Assembly: GCA_963575745.1 (NCBI GenBank)
Contig: CAUYUJ010021037.1
Span: 432,001-496,000, forward strand
Reading direction: 5' to 3'
From: Prorocentrum cordatum
Taxonomy: Eukaryota > Sar > Dinophyceae > Prorocentrales > Prorocentraceae
DNA length: 64,000 bases
The notes beneath the pieces were generated by a model, which was not told the origin of the DNA, made no database searches, and saw nothing but the letters and a program-made list of their open reading frames with translations. Of this stretch, positions 1 to 10,749 are shown one piece after another (positions within the stretch are counted from its first letter, which is position 1; every line of letters starts with the position of its first letter). Position numbers and translations under genes: made by a program.

Positions 1-810
1 CACGCAATAATGTTCTGAGAACACGTCGTGCAAACCACGGATGGTTCTTAGAATCGTCTTTGGTCGGCCTACAGGCAAGCCAGGACGCCCAACCGCTGCT
101 TGATCCTGCGCGCACCCACAGAGCTGGCCCCAGACAGAGGTTATGGACCCCTGCCCACAGGGGGACACAAACAAATCGACACAAATCCCAGGATGTCCGA
201 TGCTCGCAAATACTCCCTGGATTCCTCTGCCCACCCTCCAGTCTCCGTATGTCCTCATAGTTTCGCTGAAATCAGAGCTTCTTTGTGCCCGTGTCGATTT
301 CTCCCACCTCGCGCTCGGCCTCCCACCTCGTGACCCCCCCGGACGCCTCGACGAACCTTCCCCCGGAGACCGGCTCCTCAGCCAAGTGCCATCGCTTGAC
401 GGCCCCGTGGGCCCGGCGAGGCCCAGGGGACGCAGAAGCCTGCCCGAGGACCGCCCGTCGTGATGCTGGCTCAAAATCCAGGGAGGGGGGGGGGTCACAT
501 CGCTGGCTCGGCGGCACGCTCAGGCCGCCGCCCCAAAGACCTGCTGGTTACAGGTGGTGCACCTAGGCAGCGGTGTGTTGAGCCAGGAGGAGAAGGAGGA
601 GGAGGAGGAGGAGGAGGAGGAGGAGGAGAATGGGGGAGGAGGAGGCGCGTGGAGGAGGAGCGGAGAGAAAACTGCCACAGCGAGCTGCAACACGGACGGC
701 GGATGGCATCTGCACCGCGCCCGCGTGCCCCCCCCCCCCCCCCCATCAGTCAGGATCTGCACCCAGAGGGGGCACCGCCAACCGCTGCCCTGCTGGGGCA
801 ACTTTGACTA
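1..810. other. Non-coding DNA with short GGA and poly-C tracts
   Basis: No open frame here has protein-like composition, and I recognise no gene. The stretch holds a GGA-rich microsatellite at about 587-660 and a run of about 17 C at 729-746. Overlapping short frames on both strands are what GC-rich DNA with simple repeats produces by chance. Confidence 0.6.
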
Positions 811-1101
811 CTGGGATGGGCGCGAGGGTTGCTGAGAGGACAGGGTGCTTATCAGTGGATGCCAAGGTGGGTTATACCTGGCTAAAACTAGCTTCTCAGT
901 GGGTTGTTAATGCCCCAAGTGGGTTGGGGGGGATGACGATCCAGGCTAAGTGGGCTCCGCCCCCTTGGCGGAGTTGTCTCATCCCCCTAAGCCACTTGTG
1001 GCATGCTGAACCCACTTATCAGCTAGGTTCGGCAAATCTAACCCTCTTGGCATCCAATGATCACCCCCCTGTCCCCTTAGCAACACCCGCGCCGATCCCA
1101 G
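811..1101. mobile_element. TIR element family A, copy 1 (MITE-like, TA target site)
   Basis: A 291-bp non-coding element with long terminal inverted repeats. The left end reads CTGGGATGGGCGCGAGGGTT, and the right end is its near reverse complement (GCCGATCCCAG preceded by CAACACCCGC). It is bracketed by TA (809-810 and 1102-1103), as expected for Tc1/mariner- or PIF-type target duplications. The interior is also largely self-complementary (AGTGGGTTATACC-type arms). Related copies lie at 4371-4667, 5416-5562 and 15129-15368. No transposase is encoded. Confidence 0.7.
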
Positions 1102-1255
1102 TACTTACCAGACCACCCCAACCCGACCCGAGGACCTAACTTTCAGGCTGGGGGGTAAGGGTTCCGAATGCATGTGTTTGTCAACGTTCCCCGACGACCC
1201 CCCCCCCCCCGCTGGGAAAGGAGGGCACATTTGAGCCTTCGGGTTGGGCTGGGGT

Positions 1256-1786
1256 GCCCCGGGGCCTGGCGAGGGCCCCCGCCAGGCCGAAACACCTCGG
1301 GAAAAGCCTCCCGTCGCGATTTTCTCTAGCTCTCCAGCGTGTTGATGCGTGGGCCGCCGAGGCCCAGACCGGACAACTTCTCCCAGTCTTGAACAATTCT
1401 TCTTGACGGTCCCCGGGCCTGGCGACAGACCTCCCGACGAGATTCTCAGGCTGCCGACGATGGGCTATTCTTCATGAGCGGCCCCAGGAGTGCCCGACCC
1501 CATCCCGAGGGACAGATTGTCGGCCCAAGCCGTCTTTGTGAGCTCTCTCACGGCCTGGAGTCCCGGGGCCCCAGCGAGAGGGCGCCTGGAGGCGGAGCAC
1601 GGCCCCCAAACCGGCCACTCCAAGGTTTTTGCGGAGCCTCGGATCTCTGGGATAGGTCAGGTCTCCAACGCCAGACCCCCGACGTCGTGATGTTTCACAA
1701 CGTCGGCCCCCGGAGGTCTGGATCCCTTCCCTGGGACCGGTTTTTCATCCTGAATTAGTTTTTGACAGGCCCGAGGCCCGGCGAAA
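1256..1786. repeat. 531-bp dispersed repeat, copy 1
   Basis: This block recurs almost unchanged at 4880-5410 (constant offset 3624, only a handful of substitutions). The similarity breaks sharply at both ends. It contains an internal family-D dispersed repeat (about 1674-1786) and, in reverse orientation, the GGCGGTTTGGGGG family (1575-1656). Short open frames inside it are equally open in both copies, but they have no recognisable protein character. Confidence 0.85.
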
Positions 1787-2024
1787 GACCCTGGAGGCCG
1801 AAATAACGAATAACCTCTCGCCGTGTTTTTTCACAGCGCGAGGGGTCTGGGTCTCCAAGAGGATATCCGATCCGAGGGGTCGACCGTTCCAGAACCCCTG
1901 CGAAGCGCATCCCTGCCCTGTAGACCTCAAGAGAAGTGTATATCGGCATTTGCCGCCCGGATATCCTACCACCAAACCAACGAGGCCCAGGATCTAGCAT
2001 GGTACATCCATCGGGCCGGAGGAT
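1787..2024. other. Unique spacer, no gene seen
   Basis: GC-rich sequence between the 531-bp repeat and the GAT array. I recognise no gene, RNA or repeat in it. Confidence 0.4.
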
Positions 2025-2324
2025 ATCGTCATGAAGATGATGATGACGATGATGCTGCTGATACTGATGATGATCGTGAGGCTGATGCTGATAATGCTGA
2101 TAATGATGCTGATAATGGTGATGATGATGTTGATGATGATAATGATGATGGTGATGGTGATGGTGACACTGGTGGTGCTGATGATGATGATGATGATGAT
2201 GATGATGACCACCGTGATGATGATGATGGTGATGATGATGATGATGACGATGATGGTGATGATGGTGATGGTGGTGATGATGATGCTGGTGTTGATGCTG
2301 GTGATGATGATGCTGATGATGATA

Positions 2325-2357
<33 letters not shown>

Positions 2358-2633
2358 TTGCTGATGATGCTGAAGATGCAGATGATGCTGATGATGATGA
2401 TGGTGGTGATGATGATGATGATAATGATGATAATGATGATGATGACGATGATGGTGATGATGGTGATGGTGGTGATGATGATGCTGGTGTTGATGCTGGT
2501 GATGATGATGCTGATGATGATAATGATGATGATGATGATGATGTTGCTGATGATGCTGAAGACGCAGATGATGCTGATGATGATGATGGTGATGATGATG
2601 ATGATGATGATGATAATGATGATAATGATGATA

Positions 2634-2678
<45 letters not shown>

Positions 2679-2680
2679 TG
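2025..2680. repeat. GAT trinucleotide array with 198-bp higher-order repeat
   Basis: About 650 bp of imperfect GAT/GAC/GCT triplets. An internal segment around GATGCTGGTGTTGATGCTGG appears at 2282 and again at 2480, so a 198-bp (66-triplet) block has been duplicated. One frame translates as an Asp-rich stretch, another as Met-rich, and the third is full of TGA stops. This is a microsatellite rather than an acidic protein gene. Confidence 0.85.
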
Positions 2681-2830
2681 TGCACCGTTATTGCTGAAGC
2701 TGCGATGTTTCGTGACGCGGGTATGCTTTGCCCCCAAGGGACTCTGCCAACCCAGGAGTGGCCTCGAGTGCTAGTTGCTTTGGGCCAAGATGCTTACGCA
2801 GGATGTCTTGTCGGGGCTCGAGGCCGAGAC

Positions 2831-2965
2831 CCCCGACGTCATGATTTTTCAAAAGTCGACCCCCAGACCTCTCGACCCACTTCCTGGGACCGGGCTTTCG
2901 CCCCAAGCCGTCTTTCCTGACGGCCCCGAGGTCCGGCCATGCCCACCATAGGCCGAAAGACTATG
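2831..2965 (+). repeat. Dispersed repeat family D
   Basis: Shares the order of motifs CAAAANGTCGACCCCCAGA, then CCTGGGACCGG, then GCCGT, then a GACGGCCCCGAGG-like block with 1674-1800, 5298-5410, 15661-15785 and 63263-63440. It is a non-coding interspersed repeat of at least 120 bp. No TIR or coding capacity was seen. Confidence 0.6.
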
Positions 2966-3004
2966 ACAAACCTCCGTCGTGACTTTTGTCGAGGCGCTGG
3001 TGGG

Positions 3005-3115
3005 GAGACCAATCGGTATCGATACCGCTACTCCCCGGACCTCTCCCGAGGTGCGTTCTGGCTGAAGAATGTCGAGGCGAGCCCGGGGGTGGCGACGAGG
3101 GCCTCCCAGGATGCC
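3005..3115 (+). repeat. Dispersed repeat family E, copy 1
   Basis: Contains a GGTATCGATACCG palindrome followed by CTACTCCCCGGACCTCTCCC, then a TTCTGNNNAAGAATGTCGAGGCGA block and GGCGACGAGGGCCTCC. The same order is present at 6623-6710, 6727-6825 and, partly, 16289-16360. Confidence 0.6.
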
Positions 3116-3880
3116 TAAAAATGGAAGCGAGGAAAGGCTAGCAGAATGGGTACTTCTCCCTCGTCCGACTAGCTAACTGCGGGAAAGCGGGTCCCGAGGG
3201 AAACAGGTCCTGGACCATGGGGCCCCTGCCCCCCCAGGACGGCCTCCTCATGCGGAGGCGTGCTCTCACAGCCCTGGGGCCAGTGGAGGACCCCGAGAGC
3301 CCGAGAACGGCGGTAAACCTCAGGACCTTTTCCCCTCGTGGAGGGGGAGACAACGGAGACAATGACCAAGACTGAACGCAGAAACGTCGTGCCGATCCTG
3401 GTCACTGTCGATCTCGGTAAGCGTCCATTCGTGGCTCGTCCCCGCAAATGGGCGACGGCCGACATGGACCATGACCAAGATCGGCATCAACAGAAGCCCG
3501 CGACATCTTGGTCATGGTCCCCGTGTTACTTCCCTCGACCTCATGACCCGCTTCCCTCCCTGGCGATCCGAGCCGGATCTCTGGGAGCGGTGGCGGTCGG
3601 CGCCCCAGGCAGCGGCGCCGGCGACCGCTGCCGCACCACCGCGGCCGAGGGCGGCGACGACCGCACGGAGCCGAGCCTGCGGCGCGCAGCGGACCCCCCT
3701 ACGCCACGAAAATACGTACACAGGCACTCTCCGCCCAACTTTGCACGTACCCTTCAGGGAGGGCGTCGGTGTAAAAGTCGTTGGCTCTCAGGGGTGACTT
3801 CTACACCGCCACCCGCCCCTGAGGCCCACGAACAAGACATTCGAATGTGTCTGCGTATATATGTTGGTGGCGGACCCACA
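3116..3880. other. Non-coding spacer, no gene seen
   Basis: GC-rich sequence with overlapping short frames on both strands. None has a recognisable domain. The block near 3655-3690 (CGCACGGAGCCGAGCCTGCG) recurs near 5638-5660, so part of it is dispersed repeat. Confidence 0.45.
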
Positions 3881-3882
3881 CA

Positions 3883-3966
3883 CAAACAAACAAGCAAACA
3901 AACAAACAAACAAACAAACAAACAAACAAACAAACAAACACACAAACAAACAAACAAACAAACAAA
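3883..3966. repeat. CAAA tetranucleotide microsatellite
   Basis: About 20 units of CAAA, with single interruptions (CAAG, CACA). Confidence 0.9.
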
Positions 3967-4022
3967 AGCGCGGCAGCGGCCTATGGAGGCCGCCGCCAGG
4001 CTGCCCTGCGGGGTAGCGATCG

Positions 4023-4085
4023 CCCCAGAGATCCCAGGCTCCGAACAGAACTGGAGCGGGCGGTTTGGGGGGCTGTTTTCGGCCT
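4023..4085 (+). repeat. Dispersed repeat, GGCGGTTTGGGGG family
   Basis: The order CAGAGATCC, GCTCCGAACA, then GGGCGGTTTGGGGGGCTG and TTTTCGGCCTC matches 60699-60760 on the plus strand. It also matches 1575-1656 and 5199-5280 in reverse orientation. Confidence 0.55.
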
Positions 4086-4091
4086 CTTGGG

Positions 4092-4249
4092 TTAGGTCGG
4101 GCATGTCCTCCTACAGGGGAATTTTGGACGAAAAATAAAACATGCCCCAAACATGTTCAAGCAAATGCAAAAAAATACTAGAAAAATCGTCCCCAGATGT
4201 GTGGATCATTTCTGGATATACCTCCTGTGGAGGCACAGGCCCGACTTCA
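4092..4249. mobile_element. TIR element family B, copy 1 (MITE-like, 8-bp target duplication)
   Basis: A 158-bp AT-richer element. The left end is TTAGGTCGGGCATGTCC and the right end is an imperfect reverse complement (ACAGGCCCGACTTCA). Flanks are CTCTTGGG (4084-4091) and CTCTTACG (4250-4257), 6 of 8 identical, consistent with a decayed 8-bp target duplication. Two other copies are at 19636-19789 and 31144-31275. There is no coding capacity. Confidence 0.75.
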
Positions 4250-4370
4250 CTCTTACGGGGCCCCCTCCAGGCCTCGGGGCCGTCCACGAAGACGGCTCGG
4301 GGCGAAACACCAGGAGGTGGCCCAGACTGCCGGGGCCCACGCCTCGAACAGAGGGGAGCAGCCGGACATA

Positions 4371-4667
4371 CTGATGAGATGGGCGCGGGATTTGCTAAGG
4401 GGCTCGGGGGGTTATCAGTGGACGCCAAAGGGGTTACACCTGGCCTAACCTAGCTCACAAGTGGGTTACAGATGCCCAAAATGGCTTAGGGGGATTAGAC
4501 AACTCCGCTAAGTGGGCGGAGCACTCTTAGCCTGGATCGCTATCCCCACGAAGCCACTTGGGGCATTAGCAACCCAATAATGAGCTAGGTTAGGCCAGAT
4601 ATAAACCACCTCTGCATCCACTGATAACCCCCTATTATCCCCGTAGCGACACCCGCGCCCATCCCAG
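4371..4667. mobile_element. TIR element family A, copy 2
   Basis: A 297-bp relative of the element at 811-1101, flanked by TA (4369-4370 and 4668-4669). Its right terminus, CACCCGCGCCCATCCCAG, is the inverted counterpart of the left GATGGGCGCGGG. Internal arms around CTAACCTAGCTCA and GAGCTAGGTTAGG are also inverted, so almost the whole element could fold back. Confidence 0.75.
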
Positions 4668-4669
4668 TA

Positions 4670-4879
4670 CTACGACGACGTGTACCCCGCGGAGGCGTGC
4701 GTCCGTCCTGAACATGTAATATAAAGTATCACCATATTGTAATAGATCGCTTCCCGAGCGGCATGGCCAGAAGCGCCCACCACGGAGCTTCTACTCGCCC
4801 CTTGGGGGAGCGGCGCACACACAGTACTACTATGCTGGGGTGACGCCGACGTGTGTCGCTCCGAATCCGTGTGTTGACG
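4670..4879. other. Spacer, no gene seen
   Basis: Short GC-rich spacer between the family-A element and the second 531-bp repeat. Nothing recognised. Confidence 0.4.
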
Positions 4880-5410
4880 GCCCCGGGGCCTGGCGAGGGC
4901 CCCCGCCAGGCCGAAACACCTCGAGAAAAGCCTCCCGTCGCGACTTTCTCTAGCTCTCCAACGTGTTGATGCGTGGGCCGCCGAGGCCCAGACCGGACAA
5001 CTTCTCCCAGTCTTGAACAATTCTTCTTGACGGTCCCCGGGCCTGGCGACAGACCTCCCGACGAGATTCTCAGGCAGCCGACGATGGGCTATTCTTCATG
5101 AGCGGCCCCAGGAGTGCCCGACCCCTTCCCGAGGGGCAGATTGTCGGCCCAAGCCGTCTTTGTGAGCTCTCTCACGGCCTGGAGTCCCGGGGCCCCAGCG
5201 AGAGGGCGCCTGGAGGCGGAGCACGGCCCCCAAACCGGCCACTCCAAGGTTTTTGCGGAGCCTCGGATCTCTGGGATAGGTCAGGTCTCCAACGCCAGAC
5301 CCCCGACGTCGTGATGTTTCACAACGTCGGCCCCCGGAGGTCTGGATCCCTTCCCTGGGACCGGTTTTTCATCCTGAATTAGTTTTTGACAGGCCCGAGG
5401 CCCGGCGAAA
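4880..5410. repeat. 531-bp dispersed repeat, copy 2
   Basis: Nearly identical to 1256-1786. Five bases after its end begins a truncated family-A element (5416-5562), which is not present next to copy 1. The two copies therefore sit in different contexts. Confidence 0.85.
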
Positions 5411-5415
5411 ACCCC

Positions 5416-5562
5416 GAGCACTCTCAGCCTGGATCGCTATCCCCACGAAGCCACTTGGGGCATCAGCAACCCACTCATGAGCTAGGTTAGGACAGATATA
5501 ACCCACCTCGGCATCTACAGACAACCCCCCTATCCCCGTAGCAACCCCCGCGCCCATCCCAG
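5416..5562. mobile_element. TIR element family A, truncated copy 3
   Basis: Matches the right half of the 4371-4667 element, from GAGCACTCTNAGCCTGGATC to the terminal CGCGCCCATCCCAG. The left half is missing, and the junction lies just after the 531-bp repeat. Confidence 0.7.
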
Positions 5563-6617
5563 TGGGCAGGAGGGAGAAGGGGGAAAGAGGGTGACAAGGC
5601 TCCTTAGGAGGAGGCTGCTTCTTAGAAGGCGCCGCCCGCACGGAGCCGAACCTGCGGCGCGCAGGCCCGGCCCCCGAAGAAGCCGCGGCGGCCTGGAGGC
5701 CGCCGCCTGGCTGCCCAGCGATGAGGGGCAATGATGAAGACAAAGCAGGGCGAGGATGAAATCGGGTCAGGATAAATCGAGAATCTATGAGATTCGGCGG
5801 GTCTGCAGGATGTCTCGGGCGGCCTTCTCAGAGCTTTCTGGAACGCTCTGGAGATGGGGGCGGACGTTGCTAGAAGTGCCCCTGGACCAGGGTGCCCCCA
5901 GCTATTCGCTCCATTCTGGAGCCCCTGGGGCCCCCTGGGCCTCGTGAGGGAACCCCTGGGCCTTGGAAATAACGGGGGCGCCTTGGGCCAATGGCACTCC
6001 CAGCAACACCCGACACGGGGGGGGCCAGCTCCGGAGAGGAAACATCGAGCTGGAGTCGGCGATGCCTCGCCGATGAATCAGCGAGCAGTCCCCGACAGCA
6101 GATCCGCACGTTCCTGAGTGGGGCGGGCGCTGTCAGGCCCCCGTCGGCGATGAGGGGGCCGTTGCTGGCGGCGCGCAGGGGGGAGGGGGGGAAGGCCTCT
6201 CAGACGGGGGCTGCTTCTCAGAAGGCGCTGGCCTTCCATCTATGGGGAAGGCCAAGCGCCTCCTAAGCGGCAGGGGTGCGTCTAAGCTTCGCTGCCCCGA
6301 TACGCAACACCCTTAACACACAGCGTGGTGACAAGGAGCGCAACACGCAGACTGAAAACAGACGTTTGGCGCGACACGCTCGCCAAAACGTGGACCAGCA
6401 CGTGCCGAGCCAATACGCACCGTGCTAGCACGCACGCCCTGAACACGGCATACGGAGCAGCTGAGCTTCCGAGAAGCCTTCCCCCCTCACTCCCAATGAT
6501 CCCCCCTCCGCGAGTGGCTGAGCTCGGGGGTCGATGCACCCATCCCCCCCTGGAGACCGCCGCCCCGCTGCCCTGCGAGGGCTCCCTCGAACGGGCGGCG
6601 CGTCCAGCGGCGCTGCC
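5563..6617. other. Non-coding spacer with dispersed repeat fragments
   Basis: No gene is recognised. The segment 6343-6425 (CACGCAGACTG then GCGCGA(C/T)ACGCTCGCCAAA) recurs at 63169-63250. The rest is GC-rich with chance frames on both strands. Confidence 0.45.
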
Positions 6618-6622
6618 GTGCA

Positions 6623-6825
6623 GGTACCGATACCGATACTCCCTGGACCTCTACTGGGGAGCGTTCTGACCAAGAATTCGAGGCGAATCCAACGGTGGCG
6701 ACGAGGGCCTGGTGGGGAGACCACTAGGTACCGATACCGCTACTCCCCGGACCTCTCCCAGGGTGCTTTCTGACGAAAATGTCGAGGCGAACCCAGCGGC
6801 GGCGACGAGTGCCTCCGAGGAGGCC
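6623..6825 (+). repeat. Dispersed repeat family E, two tandem copies
   Basis: Two units start with GGTACCGATACCG at 6623 and 6727 (104 bp apart). Each is followed by a CTACTCCCCGGACCTCTCCC-like block and a GAGGCGAANCCAACGGTGGC-like block. See 3005-3115 for the solitary copy. Confidence 0.65.
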
Positions 6826-6873
6826 CCAACAACGGTAAAACGGGGGAAGGGTAAAGATATGAGTGCAGTGGGG

Positions 6874-7052
6874 GCCCGACCACAAGAAACCTTCCACAAG
6901 AAACCCAACTCTGAGACCCCAGGACGTCCATGGATTTCTGGCGTGGAAACGTCGCGCCCTCCATCGCAAAACCATCGAAACCCAAGAAACCCAAGAAACC
7001 CAGGGCACCCTGGAGGCAAACAGGGCGATTCGTGGCATGGGTCTCCACTGCA
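6874..7052 (+). repeat. Dispersed repeat family F, copy 1
   Basis: Shares GGGCCCGACCACAAGAAACC, a CCCAGGACGT block, CATCGCAAAACCATCGAA and GGCACCCTGGAGGCAA, in the same order, with 18527-18693. The last part alone occurs at 13378-13437. This repeat sits just outside LINE-1 on its 3' side, and the partial copy sits just outside the other end. Confidence 0.65.
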
Positions 7053-7115
7053 CCTCTTCCTCATCAGAGCATTCCCCGCCTGCACGGTTTCCTCCGGGCC
7101 CGTAGGCGACCCGAG

Positions 7116-7150
7116 GAGGAGGAGGAAAAGGAGGAGGAGGAGGAGGAGGC
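7116..7150. repeat. GGA microsatellite at the 3' end of LINE-1
   Basis: About ten GGA units. Read on the LINE-1 sense (minus) strand this is a TCC run starting about 30 bp after the last LINE-1 stop codon. Confidence 0.8.
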
Positions 7151-7179
7151 CGAGCGTCCCCAGGAAGATCCGTTCGCAA

Positions 7180-8463
7180 TCATAGACGAGCCCCCGCACT
7201 GTGTGGAAGATCAGCTGCAAGACGTGCAGCATGGGCGAAATCCGCCGCCTCGGAATCTGGAGGCACCCATCCTCCAAGTCCTCTCCGCTTATTGTAGAGG
7301 AGGCGGTGGAGGTGATAAAAGATCGTGACTAACCGAATCCGCTGGAGTGAGCAGGGGCAGAGTGCCAGTAGTTGGAGCATCGACGACGGCACCGGAGCGC
7401 CAATGGCCAGAGCCACCCGGGTAAGGAATCCAGGGCACCTCGCGTAGTGAGCGAGAGAATCTGGGGCATCACAGCCCATGATGCACCGGGGGTCGGGGTT
7501 GCGAAGTCGGGTGTCGCACACCCACCCGCCTGTCCAGGCGCGAATGGCCGCCATCCTCCACGAGGGGGGGGAAGCGCTGAGCGTCTCACGAACCCCCGCC
7601 CAGTCCACGTGCTGCAGCATTTCCTCCCCCAGATTAAACCAGCGGCCGAGCCGCTCCTTGATGACGCGGAGGAGGGCGCCATCAGAGGGGTACAACACAG
7701 GGGTGATACCGCGCTGGAGGGTCCTCTGGGTCTTGATGCGCGGGTGCGGGGGGCCCGTCGCGAGCGCCGCCGTTCTCTCGCTCCTGAGGCACTCCAGCCC
7801 GCTGCGGGCCGCCGGACCCTCCCGAGGGCCCAGGAGAGGAGAGGCCTCCGCCGCCAGCCGGAGCGACCATGCAAAGGCGGGCTCATTCCAGAAAATCAGC
7901 CATGGACATCTCCCCCCATCGCGCGTGACAAAATGAATTACTGCCATGCGCTCCTCGGCCTCCGCGAGAAGGCGCATGCACATCTGCGGCCACACGCTGA
8001 CAGTCTCCCGAGCAGCACGCATCCGCGCCGCCAGCGCCATCGCTCGGATCGGAGGGATGGGAGGGCCTCCGAAATCCTGCAGATCCATCCAAGCGGACAG
8101 GGGGAGCCACGAGCCAGGGGCACGGAGGATGCGGGTGAGGACGTGTGGCTCGTCCGCGACCTCATGACGCGGGAGTGGAAGAAACTGGCACTTGTATGAG
8201 AGTGTGCTGACCGCTCGCTCTGTATACAAACGGACAGAAGAGCTCGAGTCGGCGGCCGAACGAGCGATCGCGGCCGTCCGACTGCGCCACTCCTTGAGAG
8301 GCCGAGCCCAGTGGACACCCTCCTGGACCCCAGGCCCCAGCTCGAAACCCAGGTACGTCAGGTGGGGGACAATCTGGAAGTCCGCCCACTCCGCGCACGC
8401 TGCCTGGAGCAGCTGGGAGGCCCGTGCCGCCACTTGCGGAGAGAAGCGATCCCACAGAGGCAC
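7180..8463 (-). pseudogene. LINE-1 RT thumb, connection region and CCHC tail
   Basis: A 427-codon open frame that begins in mid-protein (GTG codon, no ATG), directly beyond the minisatellite. It starts with the PLWDRFS and LTYLGFELGPG segments that follow RT motif D in LINE proteins, so it is the continuation of the RT at 11399-10750. Near the end lies CIMGCDAPDSLAHYARC, a C-x3-C-x7-H-x3-C zinc motif typical of LINE C-termini. It stops about 30 bp before a TCC run, with no RNase H. It is translatable in principle but cut off from the catalytic palm, so it is called a pseudogene fragment. Confidence 0.8.
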
Positions 8464-8523
8464 ATTACGCTACCGAGGAACCCCCGATACTTAATTTAAA
8501 TCTTATGTCAACGCCTGCTACGC

Positions 8524-10700
8524 TGTCACGCTCTCCGACCCTGGCACGCATAGACGCCGCGGTGAGAGACCACCCCCTGCGCACCCCCCCTGGTGTCGAG
8601 AAAGTGCCACGCCTGCCACGCTCTCCGACCCTGGCACGCATAGACGCCGCGGTGAGAGACCACCCCCTGCGCACCCTCTCTGGTGTCGAGAAAGTGCCAC
8701 GCCTGCCACGCTCTCCGACCCTGGCACGCATAGACGCCGCGGTGAGAGACCACCCCCTGCGCACCCCCCCTGGTGTCGAGAAAGTGCCACGCCTGCCACG
8801 CTCTCCGACCCTGGCACGCATAGACGCCGCGGTGAGAGACCACCCCCTGCGCACCCTCTCTGGTGTCGAGAAAGTGCCACGCCTGCCACGCTCTCCGACC
8901 CTGGCACGCATAGGGGCCGCGGTGAGAGACCACCCCCTACGCACCCCCCTCTGCTGTCGAGAAAGTGCCACGCCTGCCACGCTCTCCGACCCTGGCACGC
9001 ATAGACGCCGCGGTGAGAGACCACCCCTGCGCACCCTCTCTGGTGTCGAGAAAATGCCGCGCCCGCCACGCTCTCCGACCCTGGCACGCGTAAACGCCGC
9101 GGTGAGAGACCACCCCCTGCGCACCCCCCCTGGTGTCATGAACGTGCCACGCCTGCCACGCTCTCCGACCCTAGCACGCATAGACGCCGCGGTGAGAGAC
9201 CACCCCTTGCGCACCCCCTCTGGTGTCGAGAAAGTGTCACGCCTGCCACGCCCTCCGACCCTGGCACGCATAAGGGCCGCTGTGAGAGACCACCCCCGTG
9301 CGCACCCCCTCTGGTGTCGAGAAAGTGCCACGCCTGTCACGCTCTCCGACCCTGGCACGCATAGACGCCGCGGTGAGAAACCACCCCTTGCGCACCCCCC
9401 TGAGTGCCGAGAAAGTGCCACGCTGCCACGCTCTCCGACCCTGGCACGCATAGACGCCGCGGTGAGAGACCACCCCCTGCGCACCCTCTCTGGTGTCGAG
9501 AAAGTGCCACGCCTGCCACGCTCTCCGACCCTGGCACGCATAGACGCCGCGGTGAGAGACCACCCCCTGCGCACCCCTCTGGTGTCGAGAAAGTGCCACG
9601 CCTGCCACGCTCTCCGACCCTGGCACGCCGCCGCGGTGAGAGACCACCCCTGCGCACCCCCTCTGTGTCGAGAAAGTGCCACGCCTGCCACGCTCTCCGA
9701 CCCTGGCACGCATAGACGCCGCGGTGAGAGACCACCCCCTGCGCACCCCCCCTGGTGTCGAGAAAGTGCCACGCTTGCCACGCTCCCGACCCTGGCACGC
9801 ATAGACGCCGCGGTGAGAGACCACCCCTGCGCACCCTCTCTGGTGTCGAGAAAGTGCCACGCCTGCCACGCTCTCCGACCCTGGCACGCATAGACGCCGC
9901 GGTGAGAGACCACCCCTGCGCACCCTCTCTGGTGTCGAGAAAGTGCCACGCCTGCCACGCTCTCCGACCCTGGCACGCATAGACGCCGCGGTGAGAGACC
10001 ACCCCTGCGCACCCTCTCTGGTGTCGAGAAAGTGCCACGCCTGCCACGCTCTCCGACCCTGGCACGCATAGACGCCGCGGTGAGAGACCACCCCTGCGCA
10101 CCCTCTCTGGTGTCGAGAAAGTGCCACGCCTGCCACGCTCTCCGACCTTGGCACGCATAGACGCCGCGGTGAGAGACCACCCCTTGCGCACCCCCTTCTG
10201 GTGTCGAGAAAGTGCCACGCCTGCCACGCTCTCCGACCCTGGCACGCTTAGACGCCGCGGTGAGACACCACCCCCGTGCGCACCCCCTTCTGCTGTCGAG
10301 AAAGTGCCACGTCTGCCACGCTCTCCGACCCTGGCACGCATAGACGCCGCGGTGAGAGACCACCCCGTGCGCACCCCCCCTGGTGTCGAGAACGTGCCAC
10401 GCATGCCACGCTCTCCGACCCTGGCACGCATAGACGCCGCGGTGAGCGACCACCCCCTGCGCACCCTCTCTGGTGTCGAGAAAGTGCCACTCCTGCCACG
10501 CTCTCCGACCCTGGCACGCATAGACGCCGCGGTGAGAGACCACCCCCTGCGCACCCCCTCTGGTGTCGAGAAAGTGCCACGCCTGCCACGCTCTCCGACC
10601 CATGGCACGCATAGACGCCGCGGTGAGAGACCACCCCTGCGCACCCTCTCTGGTGTCGAGAAAATGCCGCGCCCGCCACGCTCTCCGACCCTGCTGTGAG
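8524..10700. repeat. Minisatellite of about 24 units of 90 bp inside the LINE-1 RT
   Basis: Tandem units start with CTCTCCGACCCTGGCACGCA at 8531, 8621, 8711, 8801 and 8891, exactly 90 bp apart at first, with 1-3 bp slips further on. The early units alternate between a GCACCCCCCCTGG and a GCACCCTCTCTGG variant, giving a 180-bp higher-order unit. Because 90 is a multiple of three, long open frames run through it on both strands (about 489 codons plus, 808 codons minus); these are repeat shadows. It lies between RT motif D (LRLKPIKC, ending near 10770) and the PLWDRFS segment. Confidence 0.9.
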
Positions 10701-10749
10701 GAGGAGGGGAGGTGTGAGGTGAGACGCGGGTGCGACGCGGCAGGGAAGA

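Noticed and set aside
1823-2920. 365-codon Asp-rich ORF
   Set aside because: The acidic part is a GAT microsatellite. The flanking codons are dispersed repeat with no protein character.
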